A DNA stretch of 64,000 nucleotides from JBGRQA01 sp041725895 (GTDB lineage: Bacteria; Bacteroidota; Bacteroidia; Bacteroidales; Marinifilaceae). Below, piece after piece: positions 35,282 through 44,407 of the stretch. Made by a program: the position numbers and the translations under genes. Where the stretch lies: positions 1 through 64,000 of the forward strand of contig JBGRQA010000013.1 of NCBI GenBank assembly GCA_041725895.1, read 5' to 3'. The notes below the pieces were generated by a model. It worked only from the letters and a program-made list of their open reading frames with translations, searched no databases and had not been told where the DNA came from. Every line of letters starts with the position of its first letter. Position 1 is the stretch's first letter.

Positions 35282-36625
35282 CTATTCTACTTTTACTCCT
35301 ATCATTTGCCAGAAAGCCTCCTCCGAAAGAATACTTACATCGTATTCTCTGGCTTTTTGGCCCTTTTTTCCTTTTGCGGAGTATACATCGGGATCGGTCA
35401 CAACCAGAAAGTCCAGTTTTTTGGAAACTACACTTTTAACGATCAATCCCCTTTCGTTGGCCAGTTGCTGGGCCAGTCCCCGTTTTATTTTTTGTCCGTT
35501 TATTTTACTGTGCAAATGTCCGGCAAAACATACACTTTTTCCCACGAGGGATTCCTTTGGGACTGGCTGCTCGGGACAGGTGATGGCAATGGAAGCCTGT
35601 TCGTAATCAATCAAATGAGTCAGGTGGGTTTGGTCAACCCCCAGAAGTTCTGCAACGGTATTCAAATCGTCCATTTCCGAAGGAGTTAATATTTCGTCCA
35701 GAAGGTAAACGCGAACCAATTTGCGGATGTACTCCTCATGAATCTCCATGGCTTGCTCTTTGGATATGGAGCATTCCTTTGCCAGTTCAAAAAGCGAATA
35801 GGCTTCCTTTTCGGTTAGAATGCGATCGGCCAGAGCCCGGTCAAGAACCATAAGGTATTGTTGTACAGGAATAGACTCACTGGGTTGGGAAGAAAGACGG
35901 TTGAGAAGTTCAAACAATCTTTCCTTTTTAACCCGGATCTTATCCTGGGCTTCCTCCCTTTTTAAAATTTTGGAATGGGAGGGAGGAAGTTCACCAATCT
36001 CAATGGGGGTGACGAACTGACTTGAGAATTCCTCTCGGCTGCGATTTATTATGAAAGCATTCTTAAGTATCGAAAAGAGTTTTGCAGTAGCAATACAGCT
36101 GGTTTTAGCCGATTGTGTTTCCGGAATATCGATATCGTAGTATTCGCATAGTTTTTCCAATTGGAGGAATGGAAGTTCCTGATCTACAAGATTGGAAAAG
36201 TACAGGGTGCAAATTCCGCTGTTGTTGTTTGTTGTTGGATTCTGTAGGTTGATTGATTTTAAAAATTTGAGAAGCCATGGAAGGTTATGGCCCACAAGCG
36301 TTTTTCCATTGATTTGGCACAGCAGGTCCGGAGTGATTTCTTCCAGAGTAGGAGCCTGCTTGGTCATTTCCTGAGTAATTCCATGGATGAGATGTCCGGT
36401 GAATTCTTGCTGTGGGTTCACCAATGTTTCATAAAAATCTACAATTTCGCCCCGCCAGTTTACTGTTTGTATGGCAATTTCCAGAAGGGTATCCCCTTGT
36501 TTGGGTGAAAAACCGGTAGTTTCAATCGCTAATACAGCAAATAGATCAGCAGGGCAGTCCAGTAGCTCTTGTGACATGGGTGCAGTAGTTTTCAAAGATT
36601 GGTATTCGTTTTTTATTCGTATCAA
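35282..36625 (-). CDS. DEDDh exonuclease-like protein with degenerate active site, TerB-like middle and BRCT domain
   Basis: 447 residues. Residues 28-190 fold like a DnaQ-type exonuclease, but four of the five catalytic residues are replaced: the ExoI D-x-E is AIETTG (Ala33, Glu35 kept), ExoII HNxxFD is HNLPWL (Leu118) and ExoIII HxAxxD is QSAKTS (Gln171, Ser176). A helical TerB-like region follows at about 260-335, and a BRCT domain (VGKSVCFAGHL...SKKLDFLVVTDP) at about 365-447. BRCT binds DNA ends or phosphopeptides. The protein is therefore more likely a DNA-associated binding protein than a nuclease. The start could also be the internal Met at residue 17. Confidence 0.8.
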   Translation of the reverse strand: MIRIKNEYQSLKTTAPMSQELLDCPADLFAVLAIETTGFSPKQGDTLLEIAIQTVNWRGEIVDFYETLVNPQQEFTGHLIHGITQEMTKQAPTLEEITPDLLCQINGKTLVGHNLPWLLKFLKSINLQNPTTNNNSGICTLYFSNLVDQELPFLQLEKLCEYYDIDIPETQSAKTSCIATAKLFSILKNAFIINRSREEFSSQFVTPIEIGELPPSHSKILKREEAQDKIRVKKERLFELLNRLSSQPSESIPVQQYLMVLDRALADRILTEKEAYSLFELAKECSISKEQAMEIHEEYIRKLVRVYLLDEILTPSEMDDLNTVAELLGVDQTHLTHLIDYEQASIAITCPEQPVPKESLVGKSVCFAGHLHSKINGQKIKRGLAQQLANERGLIVKSVVSKKLDFLVVTDPDVYSAKGKKGQKAREYDVSILSEEAFWQMIGVKVE

Positions 36626-36703
36626 GTAAAAATATAAAATATTGTTGATTTTAGAGGACTTTATTACTAGTCCTCCTTAAACAATCAGGATATTGGGTAC
36701 ATC

Positions 36704-38002
36704 CTATTCCAGATTAAGATTGTACCACAAGCCATTATAACCTCCCGCCAGAATTTCATTTTCAGATAGTACCAGAAACTTGTTATTAACCATTATGTTT
36801 TCAGTAATTAACTTGCACAAATTGTCTTCAATACGGTAGATTCCTTTACATGCTGAGTGGAAATAAATATCACCACCATGATCTGTTATTCTGGTTATTT
36901 CCATATAGCAACCATTGTGTTCCTTATTTTCAAACAGTTTTTCCCAGGTTTCTCCTTTGTCTTTTGAGCAGAAAATAGATTGATAGTAGTTATTGACTCC
37001 AATGTACAGAACTCCTTCCTTGTCGAAGTGTATAGCACTAACAGAACTTGTAATTGAAAATCGTTTTATTTCCCAGTGGTTACCAGCATTATTCGATTGA
37101 AAAACATCTCCAACATCGTTAATTAAGTAAAGTGTTCCATCAGGATGTTTAGTTACCTGGGAGTATTGATCTCTGTTTGGAAGCTCATTTTTTAAAGATT
37201 TCCATGTTGTTCCGTTATCGTTAGAAATGTGCAAGCTTCCCATATAAGTACTATAGAATATAGTTTCGTTGGAGACACTAACCAGATCCTTAAAGTATCT
37301 TACGTCATTAATACCTGTATTGCAAGAGTGCCAACTTAATCCATTATTTGTTGAACGCAGAATACCATTATCCTGAGTTGCTACGAAAATATCCCCATCC
37401 TCTTGAATTTGGATTTTTTGTATATAATCTATTTCGGGGAAATGCTCCAGAGGAGTCCAATTGACTCCGCCGTCATTGGAGACAAATAATTTGGTATTAC
37501 TAATATGAAAGGCAGCGTAGATTTTTCCATTCGGGTGTTTCGCAATAGAAGTAACTTCGTACTCCGGAAGACTACAAGCCTTATTCCATCCATAGGGGAT
37601 GGTTGCGTTTGCTTCAAAGTTGACAGAATCAATTCTGTGGGCTAATGAATCGCATAAGTAAGCAGTGATTTCCTGATATTCATTATCACAACCCAGGGTC
37701 CATTTTGCTGCTGCATGTCCTTTAGAGTCAGTAAAAACCCATTCGTGAGAGATTTTGCCATTCCCTTCTTTTATGGAGAACTGTATGGTTGCTTGTTGTA
37801 CCGGTTGACCGGAGAATTGTGTAATAGAAACCACCAAACTATCGGGAAGGGGCGTATTGTATTCCCCTGTTTGATGATTTCCTTTTGCAATGGTAAGTTT
37901 GTGTTTGGAGGTTCTATTTTTCAAGTCAGAATCCTCTTTGTTACATGATATGAATAGAAATATTACTAAAAGAACAGGGGTATACAGAACAGATCTCATC
38001 AT
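36704..38002 (-). CDS. Lipoprotein with N-terminal Ig-like domain and Asp-box beta-propeller
   Basis: 432 residues with a lipoprotein signal (IFLFISC, Cys about 20). Residues 40-130 resemble a bacterial Ig-like domain (TQFSGQPVQQATIQFSIKEG, later DSKGHAAAKWTLG). The rest is a propeller with at least five Asp boxes: SNDGGVNWTPL, STNNGLSWHS, SNDNGTTWKS, SNNAGNHWEI and SKDKGETWEK. No sialidase active-site residues can be assigned. It is the last gene of a four-lipoprotein operon; its start lies 3 bases beyond the stop of the preceding gene. A surface-exposed binding role is likely. Confidence 0.82.
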   Translation of the reverse strand: MMRSVLYTPVLLVIFLFISCNKEDSDLKNRTSKHKLTIAKGNHQTGEYNTPLPDSLVVSITQFSGQPVQQATIQFSIKEGNGKISHEWVFTDSKGHAAAKWTLGCDNEYQEITAYLCDSLAHRIDSVNFEANATIPYGWNKACSLPEYEVTSIAKHPNGKIYAAFHISNTKLFVSNDGGVNWTPLEHFPEIDYIQKIQIQEDGDIFVATQDNGILRSTNNGLSWHSCNTGINDVRYFKDLVSVSNETIFYSTYMGSLHISNDNGTTWKSLKNELPNRDQYSQVTKHPDGTLYLINDVGDVFQSNNAGNHWEIKRFSITSSVSAIHFDKEGVLYIGVNNYYQSIFCSKDKGETWEKLFENKEHNGCYMEITRITDHGGDIYFHSACKGIYRIEDNLCKLITENIMVNNKFLVLSENEILAGGYNGLWYNLNLE

Positions 38003-38005
38003 TGT

Positions 38006-38713
38006 TTATTGAAGTTTGAATTGAAATACAGGGCAGGCCATTTTAAAGCTGGAATAATTATAAGTTCCGGTTTCCGGATTGAAATTCCCATAACTTTCGG
38101 CTGTGTTTTTTAAGTAAAGTGCAACGTAGATAATTTGCCCGGTGTGATAGGGTACTTCTCTTCGAGAAATGGGGATACCAAATGTAGTAGTGGGTATACA
38201 ACAAAAAGAATAGGAGATTGAATAATCATTTTCTTCGGGCGATACATCCGGATTAGTTCCCAGAAATAAGTGTAAATCATAGGATTCTGTTTCTGTTAAT
38301 TCTCCTTCTACTTGTATCCGGGAGGAATTGTTCTGTGAAACATTTACTTTGGTTATTTGAGTTGATGGTTGCTGGTATAGAGTCTGTTTTTGCAGCAGGG
38401 CTGGTTTCGGCCCCCCAACAAATTGGCAACTGTATCTTTTTCTGTTTCCAAATCCTTCTTTTTCAAATATTAAATTGTAAGTGCCTGCTTCTACGTTTTT
38501 AAATTCATATCTTCCCAGTGCATTTGTTGTTGTTGTATGTGATGTTGTTTCAAATTCAACGTTTATCCCGCTCCGGTCTTCAATTTCTTTGCCGGTTTCA
38601 TCAATCAATTTTACAAATCCCACAACATCTCCTTTGGGAAATATTTCTGTTTTTTTCTGACAGGAAATCAATAGCAGAGCAAGAAATAATATTGTGTATT
38701 TATTTTTTTTCAT
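38006..38713 (-). CDS. Lipoprotein with carboxypeptidase-regulatory-like domain (paralogue 3 of 3)
   Basis: 235 residues with a lipoprotein signal (LLLISC, Cys about 18). Residues 30-105 form a CarboxypepD_reg-like sandwich containing GRYEFKNVEAGTYNLIFEKEGFG and the FVGG turn. The C-terminal half shares LFLGTNPDVS and YVALYLKN with its two upstream neighbours. The function is unknown; the three related proteins probably arose by tandem duplication and are likely surface lipoproteins. The gap to the next gene is 3 bases. Confidence 0.75.
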   Translation of the reverse strand: MKKNKYTILFLALLLISCQKKTEIFPKGDVVGFVKLIDETGKEIEDRSGINVEFETTSHTTTTNALGRYEFKNVEAGTYNLIFEKEGFGNRKRYSCQFVGGPKPALLQKQTLYQQPSTQITKVNVSQNNSSRIQVEGELTETESYDLHLFLGTNPDVSPEENDYSISYSFCCIPTTTFGIPISRREVPYHTGQIIYVALYLKNTAESYGNFNPETGTYNYSSFKMACPVFQFKLQ

Positions 38714-38742
38714 TTTTGTTTTGATTTCTATATTAGGGAAGG

Positions 38743-39504
38743 TTAGTTTTTTAATTCGGGGATGGTAAATTCTGCAATATTGGATCCTGGTTGTGCAAGG
38801 GTGGTGAAAATTTCCAAGCCGGAGTTAATGTCAATGTAGCTTTGTGTTGTAGTGGTGCAGGAATAAAGTTTTGCATACAACTTGGTTCCGGGAGGGTATT
38901 TTTCCAGATCTAAATTAAAACTAAAATGAAGCTTTTCACCGGAATAGTAATATGCTTTTTGATATTGAAGGTACTTGTTGAAAGAAACATCGGGTGTTTT
39001 ACTAAGGAATATTAGAGCATTTATATAACGATTTTCTTCTGGCGCAACATCAACCTCAGCGCTTCCATATATATCTACGTTATAGTAATTATCCTGCGTT
39101 TCAATGTATAATTGATTGAAGGTTATTGTTGGGAGATGATAGAGATAAAGAGGGCCATATATGTCAGTTGTTTCTCCTCCCACGAATTTGTAGCCCAGTG
39201 CTTTATAGTCTCCATATCCCTCTTTCGAAAAAATCAGGTTGTAGGTTCCTGTTTCCAGTTCCTGAATTGAATAATGTCCTTTATTGTCTGTTGTAGTAGA
39301 TCGAAGAGGATCTGTCCCATCAATGGTGACTGTTATTCCGCTATTATCTTTTTCCGTATACCCTTGCGAAGTCATAAGTTGAATCGTTCCGGTTAATTCG
39401 CCTGAAAGTCCATGGTAGGTGGTTTCTTCTTTACATGCTACAAGTAAAAGCGAAAAGAATAATATAATTTGATACAGTTTTATTGTCGTTTTATTTTGTC
39501 TCAT
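38743..39504 (-). CDS. Lipoprotein with carboxypeptidase-regulatory-like domain (paralogue 2 of 3)
   Basis: 253 residues with a lipoprotein signal (SLLLVAC, Cys about 24). A CarboxypepD_reg-like domain at about 35-110 contains GHYSIQELETGTYNLIFSKE and YKFVGGE. The second half has LIFLSKTPDVSFNKYLQYQK and YAKLYSC, aligned with the flanking paralogues. It lies in the middle of the operon, 29 bases from the next start. Function unknown. Confidence 0.75.
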   Translation of the reverse strand: MRQNKTTIKLYQIILFFSLLLVACKEETTYHGLSGELTGTIQLMTSQGYTEKDNSGITVTIDGTDPLRSTTTDNKGHYSIQELETGTYNLIFSKEGYGDYKALGYKFVGGETTDIYGPLYLYHLPTITFNQLYIETQDNYYNVDIYGSAEVDVAPEENRYINALIFLSKTPDVSFNKYLQYQKAYYYSGEKLHFSFNLDLEKYPPGTKLYAKLYSCTTTTQSYIDINSGLEIFTTLAQPGSNIAEFTIPELKN

Positions 39505-39562
39505 TTTTCAAAACTTGTTATTCAAAAAAAGATTTTGATTGTTTTATTAATTCCGAACCCTT

Positions 39563-40300
39563 TTACGGCATTATAAAACTAATACGGTTGGAAGCTTGCC
39601 CTAAGTCGTGGAAAATATAATTATTAATTGTTGTATTCCAGTTTCTGTAATAGTTGTTGCTTGCTCCATAGGCAATTGCATAGACTTTACTTCCGGAGGG
39701 ATAAGAGTTTAATCTGATGTTGAAAGTTTCCTCTAATTGTGTGCCGCTTATTGCTTTTGTCGTGAATTCTCCACTTGTTTCATAATTTTTGAAAGAAACC
39801 TCGGGATCTAAACTCAGAAAGACCTTTATTCTAGGATCCGGACTCCAATAGTCCGATTTTATGTAGTTATGGTTAATTATTGCTTTTGCCTTCAACCTGT
39901 TGGAGTTGATGTATTCAATTTGTAATTCATGTATCGTTGTGGAGGATTTTTGACCGATTCCAAAAGAGAAGTAGATGGGCAAATCTCCACCAATAAGTTG
40001 TAGACTTTGTATAATTCTTGTCCCATAGCCTGGTTTTGTACAGACTAGTTTGTAAGTCCCTGTGTTCAATTCGTTAATTTGATAATTCCCTGATTCATCA
40101 ATTGCTGCTGAGTTGGAGGAATCACCAGCTAAGGCAACTATTTCAACATCCTGATATTCGGTATTCGATTTTCCGAATTCATCATAAAGGAATACTTCTC
40201 CTTTAATTTGACCTTTTAAGTTAAGTTCCGCTTCTTTTTCTTTAGAACAACCGAAGGTTACAAGAAATAGAATTAGGAGAAGGGATAGGTGTTTAGGCAT
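39563..40300 (-). CDS. Lipoprotein with carboxypeptidase-regulatory-like domain (paralogue 1 of 3)
   Basis: 245 residues from the ATG at 40300, chosen because MPKHLSLLLILFLVTFGC is a proper lipoprotein signal and the 19 upstream residues of the frame are not. The carboxypeptidase-regulatory domain includes GNYQINELNTGTYKLVCTKP and LQLIGGD. The second half contains KVFLSLDPEVSFKNYETSGE and YAIAYGAS, shared with the next two genes. It is the first gene of the operon; the stop is 58 bases before the next start. Function unknown. Confidence 0.73.
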   Translation of the reverse strand: MPKHLSLLLILFLVTFGCSKEKEAELNLKGQIKGEVFLYDEFGKSNTEYQDVEIVALAGDSSNSAAIDESGNYQINELNTGTYKLVCTKPGYGTRIIQSLQLIGGDLPIYFSFGIGQKSSTTIHELQIEYINSNRLKAKAIINHNYIKSDYWSPDPRIKVFLSLDPEVSFKNYETSGEFTTKAISGTQLEETFNIRLNSYPSGSKVYAIAYGASNNYYRNWNTTINNYIFHDLGQASNRISFIMP

Positions 40301-40507
40301 TTTGATTGATTTTGAAATTTGGCCAAATATAAAAAATATGTATTCAATGTAATTCAATGGTCAAAAATAATGATGTCATTTTATTTAGAGGAAAATGAAT
40401 GAAAACGTAGAATACATTCTTGTAAATTGTAAGGGCAAGCTGAGTAAGTTATAATCTTTGGGAGTTTTATACACTTGTAGCTAATTTGCTAGTGTATATG
40501 ATTAAAA

Positions 40508-40536
40508 AACCGAAAGCTCCAAAGGAACTTCCGGTT
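40508..40536 (-). terminator. Intrinsic terminator of the HEFGH lipoprotein gene
   Basis: AACCGAAAGCTCC pairs with GGAACTTCCGGTT with two wobble or mismatch positions, followed on the minus strand by a T6 run, 22 bases past the stop at 40558. Confidence 0.7.
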
Positions 40537-40557
40537 TCAATATCATTAGTAATCTAG

Positions 40558-42606
40558 TTATTTCATTCCTTTCAATGCCTTGCTGGCAGCTTTCAGCATT
40601 GGTTTTGGGGATAGTTTATTGCCGGTGGCTTGTACCATCCATTCATTGGGGGCAAGTCGTCCCTGTTTGTAAATTCGTACTACCTCATTGGCAAAATCTT
40701 TGCCTGCAAGATGTTGTTCCAGTTGGAATTCAATCAGGTTACCAAAGGCATAGGCCGAAAGGTACAAGGGATAGCTAACCATGTGTGAGTAGATCGCCAG
40801 AATTGTTTCGTCCTTGCTTCCATAAACCGGAGCATAGAATTCGTTCCAGATTTCTTTGGACAAATGTATTACCTCTGCCTTTAACTCCGTAGGCGTAGCT
40901 TGGGGATGAGCATACAACCATTTCCAAACGCGCATATCCAGTAGTGAAACGCCCATAATTTCGTAGGTGCTCCAAAGAATATCCAGTGTTTGAAGGTTTT
41001 TCTTCTGAGGGTTGTTGTCATGAATGCCAAGTAATTGCAAATCGCGTTTTTGGAAGATAAAAGCCAACGCTTCGGTGAATGCTGTGTTGGGTACTCCATT
41101 CATGGTGTAGTAGTCCACATCGTGCAGGGAAATAGTTTGCTCCACATTGTGACCGAATTCATGAACTGCAATGTTGTAACCTTTGTAATCCATTCCTTTC
41201 TCACCAATTCGTGTGCGAAGGTGGGCTTTTTCGCCTTTCATAGACGCTCCCCAGGCATGACCTGAACCACGTGCAGGATCCACTGAAATATGGTCGGCCA
41301 GGAATTGAGCCCGTGCGTTGTCGAAGCCCAATTTCTTTAACAGGTTGTACAAATCATCCTCCAGTGCCCGTGGATTGGGATACAATTTACGGGTTTTGGC
41401 ATCCAGCTTACTTTCATCCATTGTACTGCGGGTTTTGAATCCGTCATACCAAATATCAAAAGGTTGTAGGTCGCGGCCCAAACGTTCTTTTACCAGTTCG
41501 CCCACTTTCTTCAGCTCCTTGGAGCCCAGAAATTCTGTGAACAGTTTCTCCACATCAGTCTGGGAGATTTCCATTTCCCCATCGAATTTTCGTTTGATGT
41601 AGGTATCCTGTTCGCCACTATAGGCATCAATAGCTCTTAAAGCTTTGAAATTGTTGATGATTTGTAAGTAACGGGTGTCCGGTTCGGAGTTTAGATTCAC
41701 AACTTTTCCTTCCATGTATACCTCATTGGTATAGGGATCCCACTGGTATTCTCCGTTGTTGATTACTTTTTCAGGGATATCCTGGGCAATGATTCTCTTC
41801 ATTACCTGGTAAATCATTTCTTGTTTCTCCAGGCCACTTACCTTGTTGGCATAGTTGGCTTTGATTTCATCACGAAGATTCCAATGGGAGAGCAGAACCT
41901 TATCTTCCGGGAAGAAAGTGTTGCCCTCTTTGTCTCTCAGGCTGCCCATGTAGATATTGTAGTGGGCAATGTACCGGCTGGCATCGGCATTGGCTTTGGA
42001 GTAATCCTGTAATAATTCAGCAGGAACTCTGGAGGTGAATACATCTCCCAAACGTGCGTAGGCCCATTCCAAACGGTTCCAGTCTTTGCCCAGTTTTTCC
42101 TTCTCCTCCAGTTTGTAGGCGGGGAAGTTCAGGGCAATGGTAAAGGCAAGTTTGTTGCGGTAGAAATCGTCCATCCAATGGGAACCAACACTGTAGGACC
42201 CAAATGCATTGTCGATGGGATGGCTCTTGTGCGTGTTCAGGTGGACAGGTTCCAACAGATCAAGTGTGATTTTGTTGAAATGTCCCTGTAGTATTTCCAG
42301 GTTTCGTGACACCTTGTGGAAGACCAAATCTCTTTCCTCCGATTCGGAAATGTAGTTCTCCTTGCAGAAGTTTTGGAATTCTGTCTCCGTTCCATCAGAA
42401 GTATGCCATAGACTGGCAGCATGTTTTACGCCACGTTCCATAAGCTCTTTGTTGGCATTTGGATGATCCTGAGTTAATTGCTTTACCGTAGCCTTTATGG
42501 TTCTGGAGGTAATGTTTGCTTTGTCGGTTTGGGTTTCCTGTGCGGATTTTTGTGTACAGCCGCCAAGTACCAAAACGAAAAGCAAAATGGGAAGTAGTTT
42601 TTTCAT
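40558..42606 (-). CDS. Zinc metallopeptidase-like lipoprotein with HEFGH motif
   Basis: 682 residues with a lipoprotein signal (LVLGGC, Cys about 17). The almost wholly helical sequence carries NIAVHEFGHNVEQTIS (about 480-495), a gluzincin HExxH. The downstream NTAFTEALAFIFQ, about 28 residues later, supplies a probable third zinc ligand (Glu), as in M3/M32-like oligopeptidases. It is probably a periplasmic peptidase, though no exact family assignment is possible by eye. It is monocistronic with its own terminator. Its length and helical content fit a thimet-oligopeptidase-like fold. Confidence 0.75.
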   Translation of the reverse strand: MKKLLPILLFVLVLGGCTQKSAQETQTDKANITSRTIKATVKQLTQDHPNANKELMERGVKHAASLWHTSDGTETEFQNFCKENYISESEERDLVFHKVSRNLEILQGHFNKITLDLLEPVHLNTHKSHPIDNAFGSYSVGSHWMDDFYRNKLAFTIALNFPAYKLEEKEKLGKDWNRLEWAYARLGDVFTSRVPAELLQDYSKANADASRYIAHYNIYMGSLRDKEGNTFFPEDKVLLSHWNLRDEIKANYANKVSGLEKQEMIYQVMKRIIAQDIPEKVINNGEYQWDPYTNEVYMEGKVVNLNSEPDTRYLQIINNFKALRAIDAYSGEQDTYIKRKFDGEMEISQTDVEKLFTEFLGSKELKKVGELVKERLGRDLQPFDIWYDGFKTRSTMDESKLDAKTRKLYPNPRALEDDLYNLLKKLGFDNARAQFLADHISVDPARGSGHAWGASMKGEKAHLRTRIGEKGMDYKGYNIAVHEFGHNVEQTISLHDVDYYTMNGVPNTAFTEALAFIFQKRDLQLLGIHDNNPQKKNLQTLDILWSTYEIMGVSLLDMRVWKWLYAHPQATPTELKAEVIHLSKEIWNEFYAPVYGSKDETILAIYSHMVSYPLYLSAYAFGNLIEFQLEQHLAGKDFANEVVRIYKQGRLAPNEWMVQATGNKLSPKPMLKAASKALKGMK

Positions 42607-42800
42607 TTTACTATAGATTTAGTTGTGGTGTATTTTGTTTTTCAAAGTTAAGTAAATTACTAAGATAAGGATTTGCTTTGCCGGAGAAAATGAGGAAGAT
42701 CATTAATATTATGCCCTGGAGGGGATATTCCTTTTAGAAAACTTCTTTTTTGATTTGCTGAAGGTTTTGTAAATTATGGAATCAATTGCTTTTTTTAATT

Positions 42801-42881
42801 ACCACAGAGTTTCACGAAGTCTCACAGAGGTGAAAGAGGGATTTCTATGTGGTGAATTATTAATACGCAGTGGTACTCTGA
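42801..42881. repeat. Direct repeat copy upstream of GxxExxY gene
   Basis: An 81-base block starts ACCACAGAGTTTCAC and ends GTGGTACTCTGA. It matches the block at 43361-43439 in the same direction, with start points exactly 560 bases apart. Within the block CACAGAG and CTCTG-type sequences are inverted relative to each other. The 344-base gap before the GxxExxY gene (42607-42950) has nothing else recognisable. Confidence 0.75.
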
Positions 42882-42950
42882 AGCTTCAATAGTGATATTA
42901 ATAGGAAAGACAGGTGAAAAGAAAAAATATTTTTAAAAATAAGTGGGGGT

Positions 42951-43325
42951 ATGGAGCATTTAAATGAACTCAGTTACAAAATTCTGGGCTGTGCTTATAA
43001 AGTTCACTCTGCATTGGGACCCGGATTGCTGGAATCAACTTATGAAACTTGTTTGGAATTTGAATTGATGAATTCGGGCTTTGATGTCGTGAGACAGAAA
43101 GCTTTACCAGTTGTTTATAACGGGGTGAAGTTGGACGCTGGTTATCGAATTGATTTGCTAATCGAGCATCAGGTTATTCTTGAGATAAAATCGGTTGATG
43201 CATTGGCACCTATTCATGAAGCTCAGTTGCTCTCCTATCTGAAATTGGCAAAGAAAAGGCTTGGTTTGCTCATTAATTTTAATGTAGAGCATTTAAAAGA
43301 AGGAATTAAACGAAGGGTGCTATAA
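42951..43325 (+). CDS. GxxExxY protein
   Basis: 124 residues of the widespread GxxExxY family: ALGPGLLESTYETCLEFEL carries the name motif, and YRIDLLIEHQVILEIKSVDAL has a PD-(D/E)xK-like D...ExK arrangement. Family function is unsettled; a nuclease-like fold is inferred. The gene lies between two 80-base direct repeats rich in CACAGAG. I recall this context for GxxExxY genes in other phyla, which suggests a cassette that inserts or excises as a unit. There is no obvious toxin or partner gene beside it. Confidence 0.88.
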   Translation: MEHLNELSYKILGCAYKVHSALGPGLLESTYETCLEFELMNSGFDVVRQKALPVVYNGVKLDAGYRIDLLIEHQVILEIKSVDALAPIHEAQLLSYLKLAKKRLGLLINFNVEHLKEGIKRRVL

Positions 43326-43360
43326 TAAAAGGGCTCTCGATTGTAATAAAATAAGAAATA

Positions 43361-43451
43361 ACCACAGAGTTTCACAGAATCACACAGAGGAGAAAAGAGG
43401 AATTCTTTTGTCACATTATTATTCTCTGTGGTACTCTGAGTCCTCTGTGGT
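43361..43451. repeat. Direct repeat copy downstream of GxxExxY gene
   Basis: Begins ACCACAGAGTTTCACAGAAT and contains GTGGTACTCTGA at 43428-43439, then CCTCTGTGG to about 43451. The outer ACCACAGAG and CTCTGTGGT ends are inverted relative to each other, so the copy could fold back. The start of the next gene was therefore placed after the repeat. Confidence 0.75.
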
Positions 43452-43467
43452 GAAATTAAATAAAAGC

Positions 43468-44295
43468 ATGAACGACCAGCAATGCATTGATTTCCTGCAA
43501 TGGTGCCTGCCGAGGATGGGCTATCGGTGGCCAGGCTTTCGAAAGGTTCGCAAGCAGGTATGCAAGCGGATCGTTCGTAGAATATTGGAATTGAAGCTTG
43601 CTGATGGTAATTCTTATAAGACCTTTCTTGAAACCAACGCAGAGGAATGGAAGGTTTTGGATTCATTCTGCTATATCACTATTTCCCGATTCTATCGTGA
43701 TAAACAGGTTTTTGATACGATTCGGGCGATAGTTTTGCCGGACCTGGCTCAAAGGGCATATGCAACAAACGAAGATGAAATTAGTGTTTGGAGTGCCGGT
43801 TGTTGTGCAGGAGAGGAGGCTTATACTTTGAAAATTCTATGGGAGTTGTCTGTAGTACAGCATTTGGAACGGATAATGTCTTTCAAAATAGTAGCCACAG
43901 ATAAGGATGCCCAGGTTTTGGAAAGGGCCCGCAGGGCTGTCTATTCCTATGGAAGTGTAAAGGATCTGCCAAAGGATTACTTAGATCTTGCATTTGCAAA
44001 AGAGGGCGAAGCTTTTCGGTTGAAGGATTCCTTCCGTGAGAATGTGCTTTTTCTGCAACAGAATATTCAGAAGGAAAGGCCTGAAGGCCTCTTTGACTTG
44101 ATTCTTTGCCGTAACCTGGTTTTTACCTACTTTGAAGAAGCTCTCCAGTGTAAAATAATGAAGGGGATGCTTGCCAAATTGAAAACTGGTGGAATTCTGG
44201 TTATCGGTGGCAGTGAAATGCTACCCCAAAAATATTTTGAATTGATTCCTTTGGAAGGCAGCAGGGGAATATTCAGAAAATTGAACCGATCTTAA
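43468..44295 (+). CDS. CheR-type methyltransferase
   Basis: 275 residues from ATG 43468; the earlier part of the open frame is repeat DNA. An N-terminal helical CheR_N-like segment (to about 70) precedes a SAM-binding core: SVWSAGCCAGEEAYTLKIL is the motif I equivalent of CheR's WSAxCSTGEEPYS, and DLILCRNLVFTYFEE is the conserved FCRN motif. CheR enzymes methylate glutamates of chemoreceptors using S-adenosylmethionine. No chemoreceptor, CheB or flagellar gene is nearby, so the target is unknown and may not be a chemoreceptor. Confidence 0.85.
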   Translation: MNDQQCIDFLQWCLPRMGYRWPGFRKVRKQVCKRIVRRILELKLADGNSYKTFLETNAEEWKVLDSFCYITISRFYRDKQVFDTIRAIVLPDLAQRAYATNEDEISVWSAGCCAGEEAYTLKILWELSVVQHLERIMSFKIVATDKDAQVLERARRAVYSYGSVKDLPKDYLDLAFAKEGEAFRLKDSFRENVLFLQQNIQKERPEGLFDLILCRNLVFTYFEEALQCKIMKGMLAKLKTGGILVIGGSEMLPQKYFELIPLEGSRGIFRKLNRS

Positions 44296-44407
44296 GTTTT
44301 GGAATTTTAGCTTCTTTTCATTTTTTTGTTTAGAATGAGAATTGATGGTGTTTTTTTATAAGAGAATTAAAAAACTATATTTGAAAACTCGGAAATATGA
44401 AATACCA

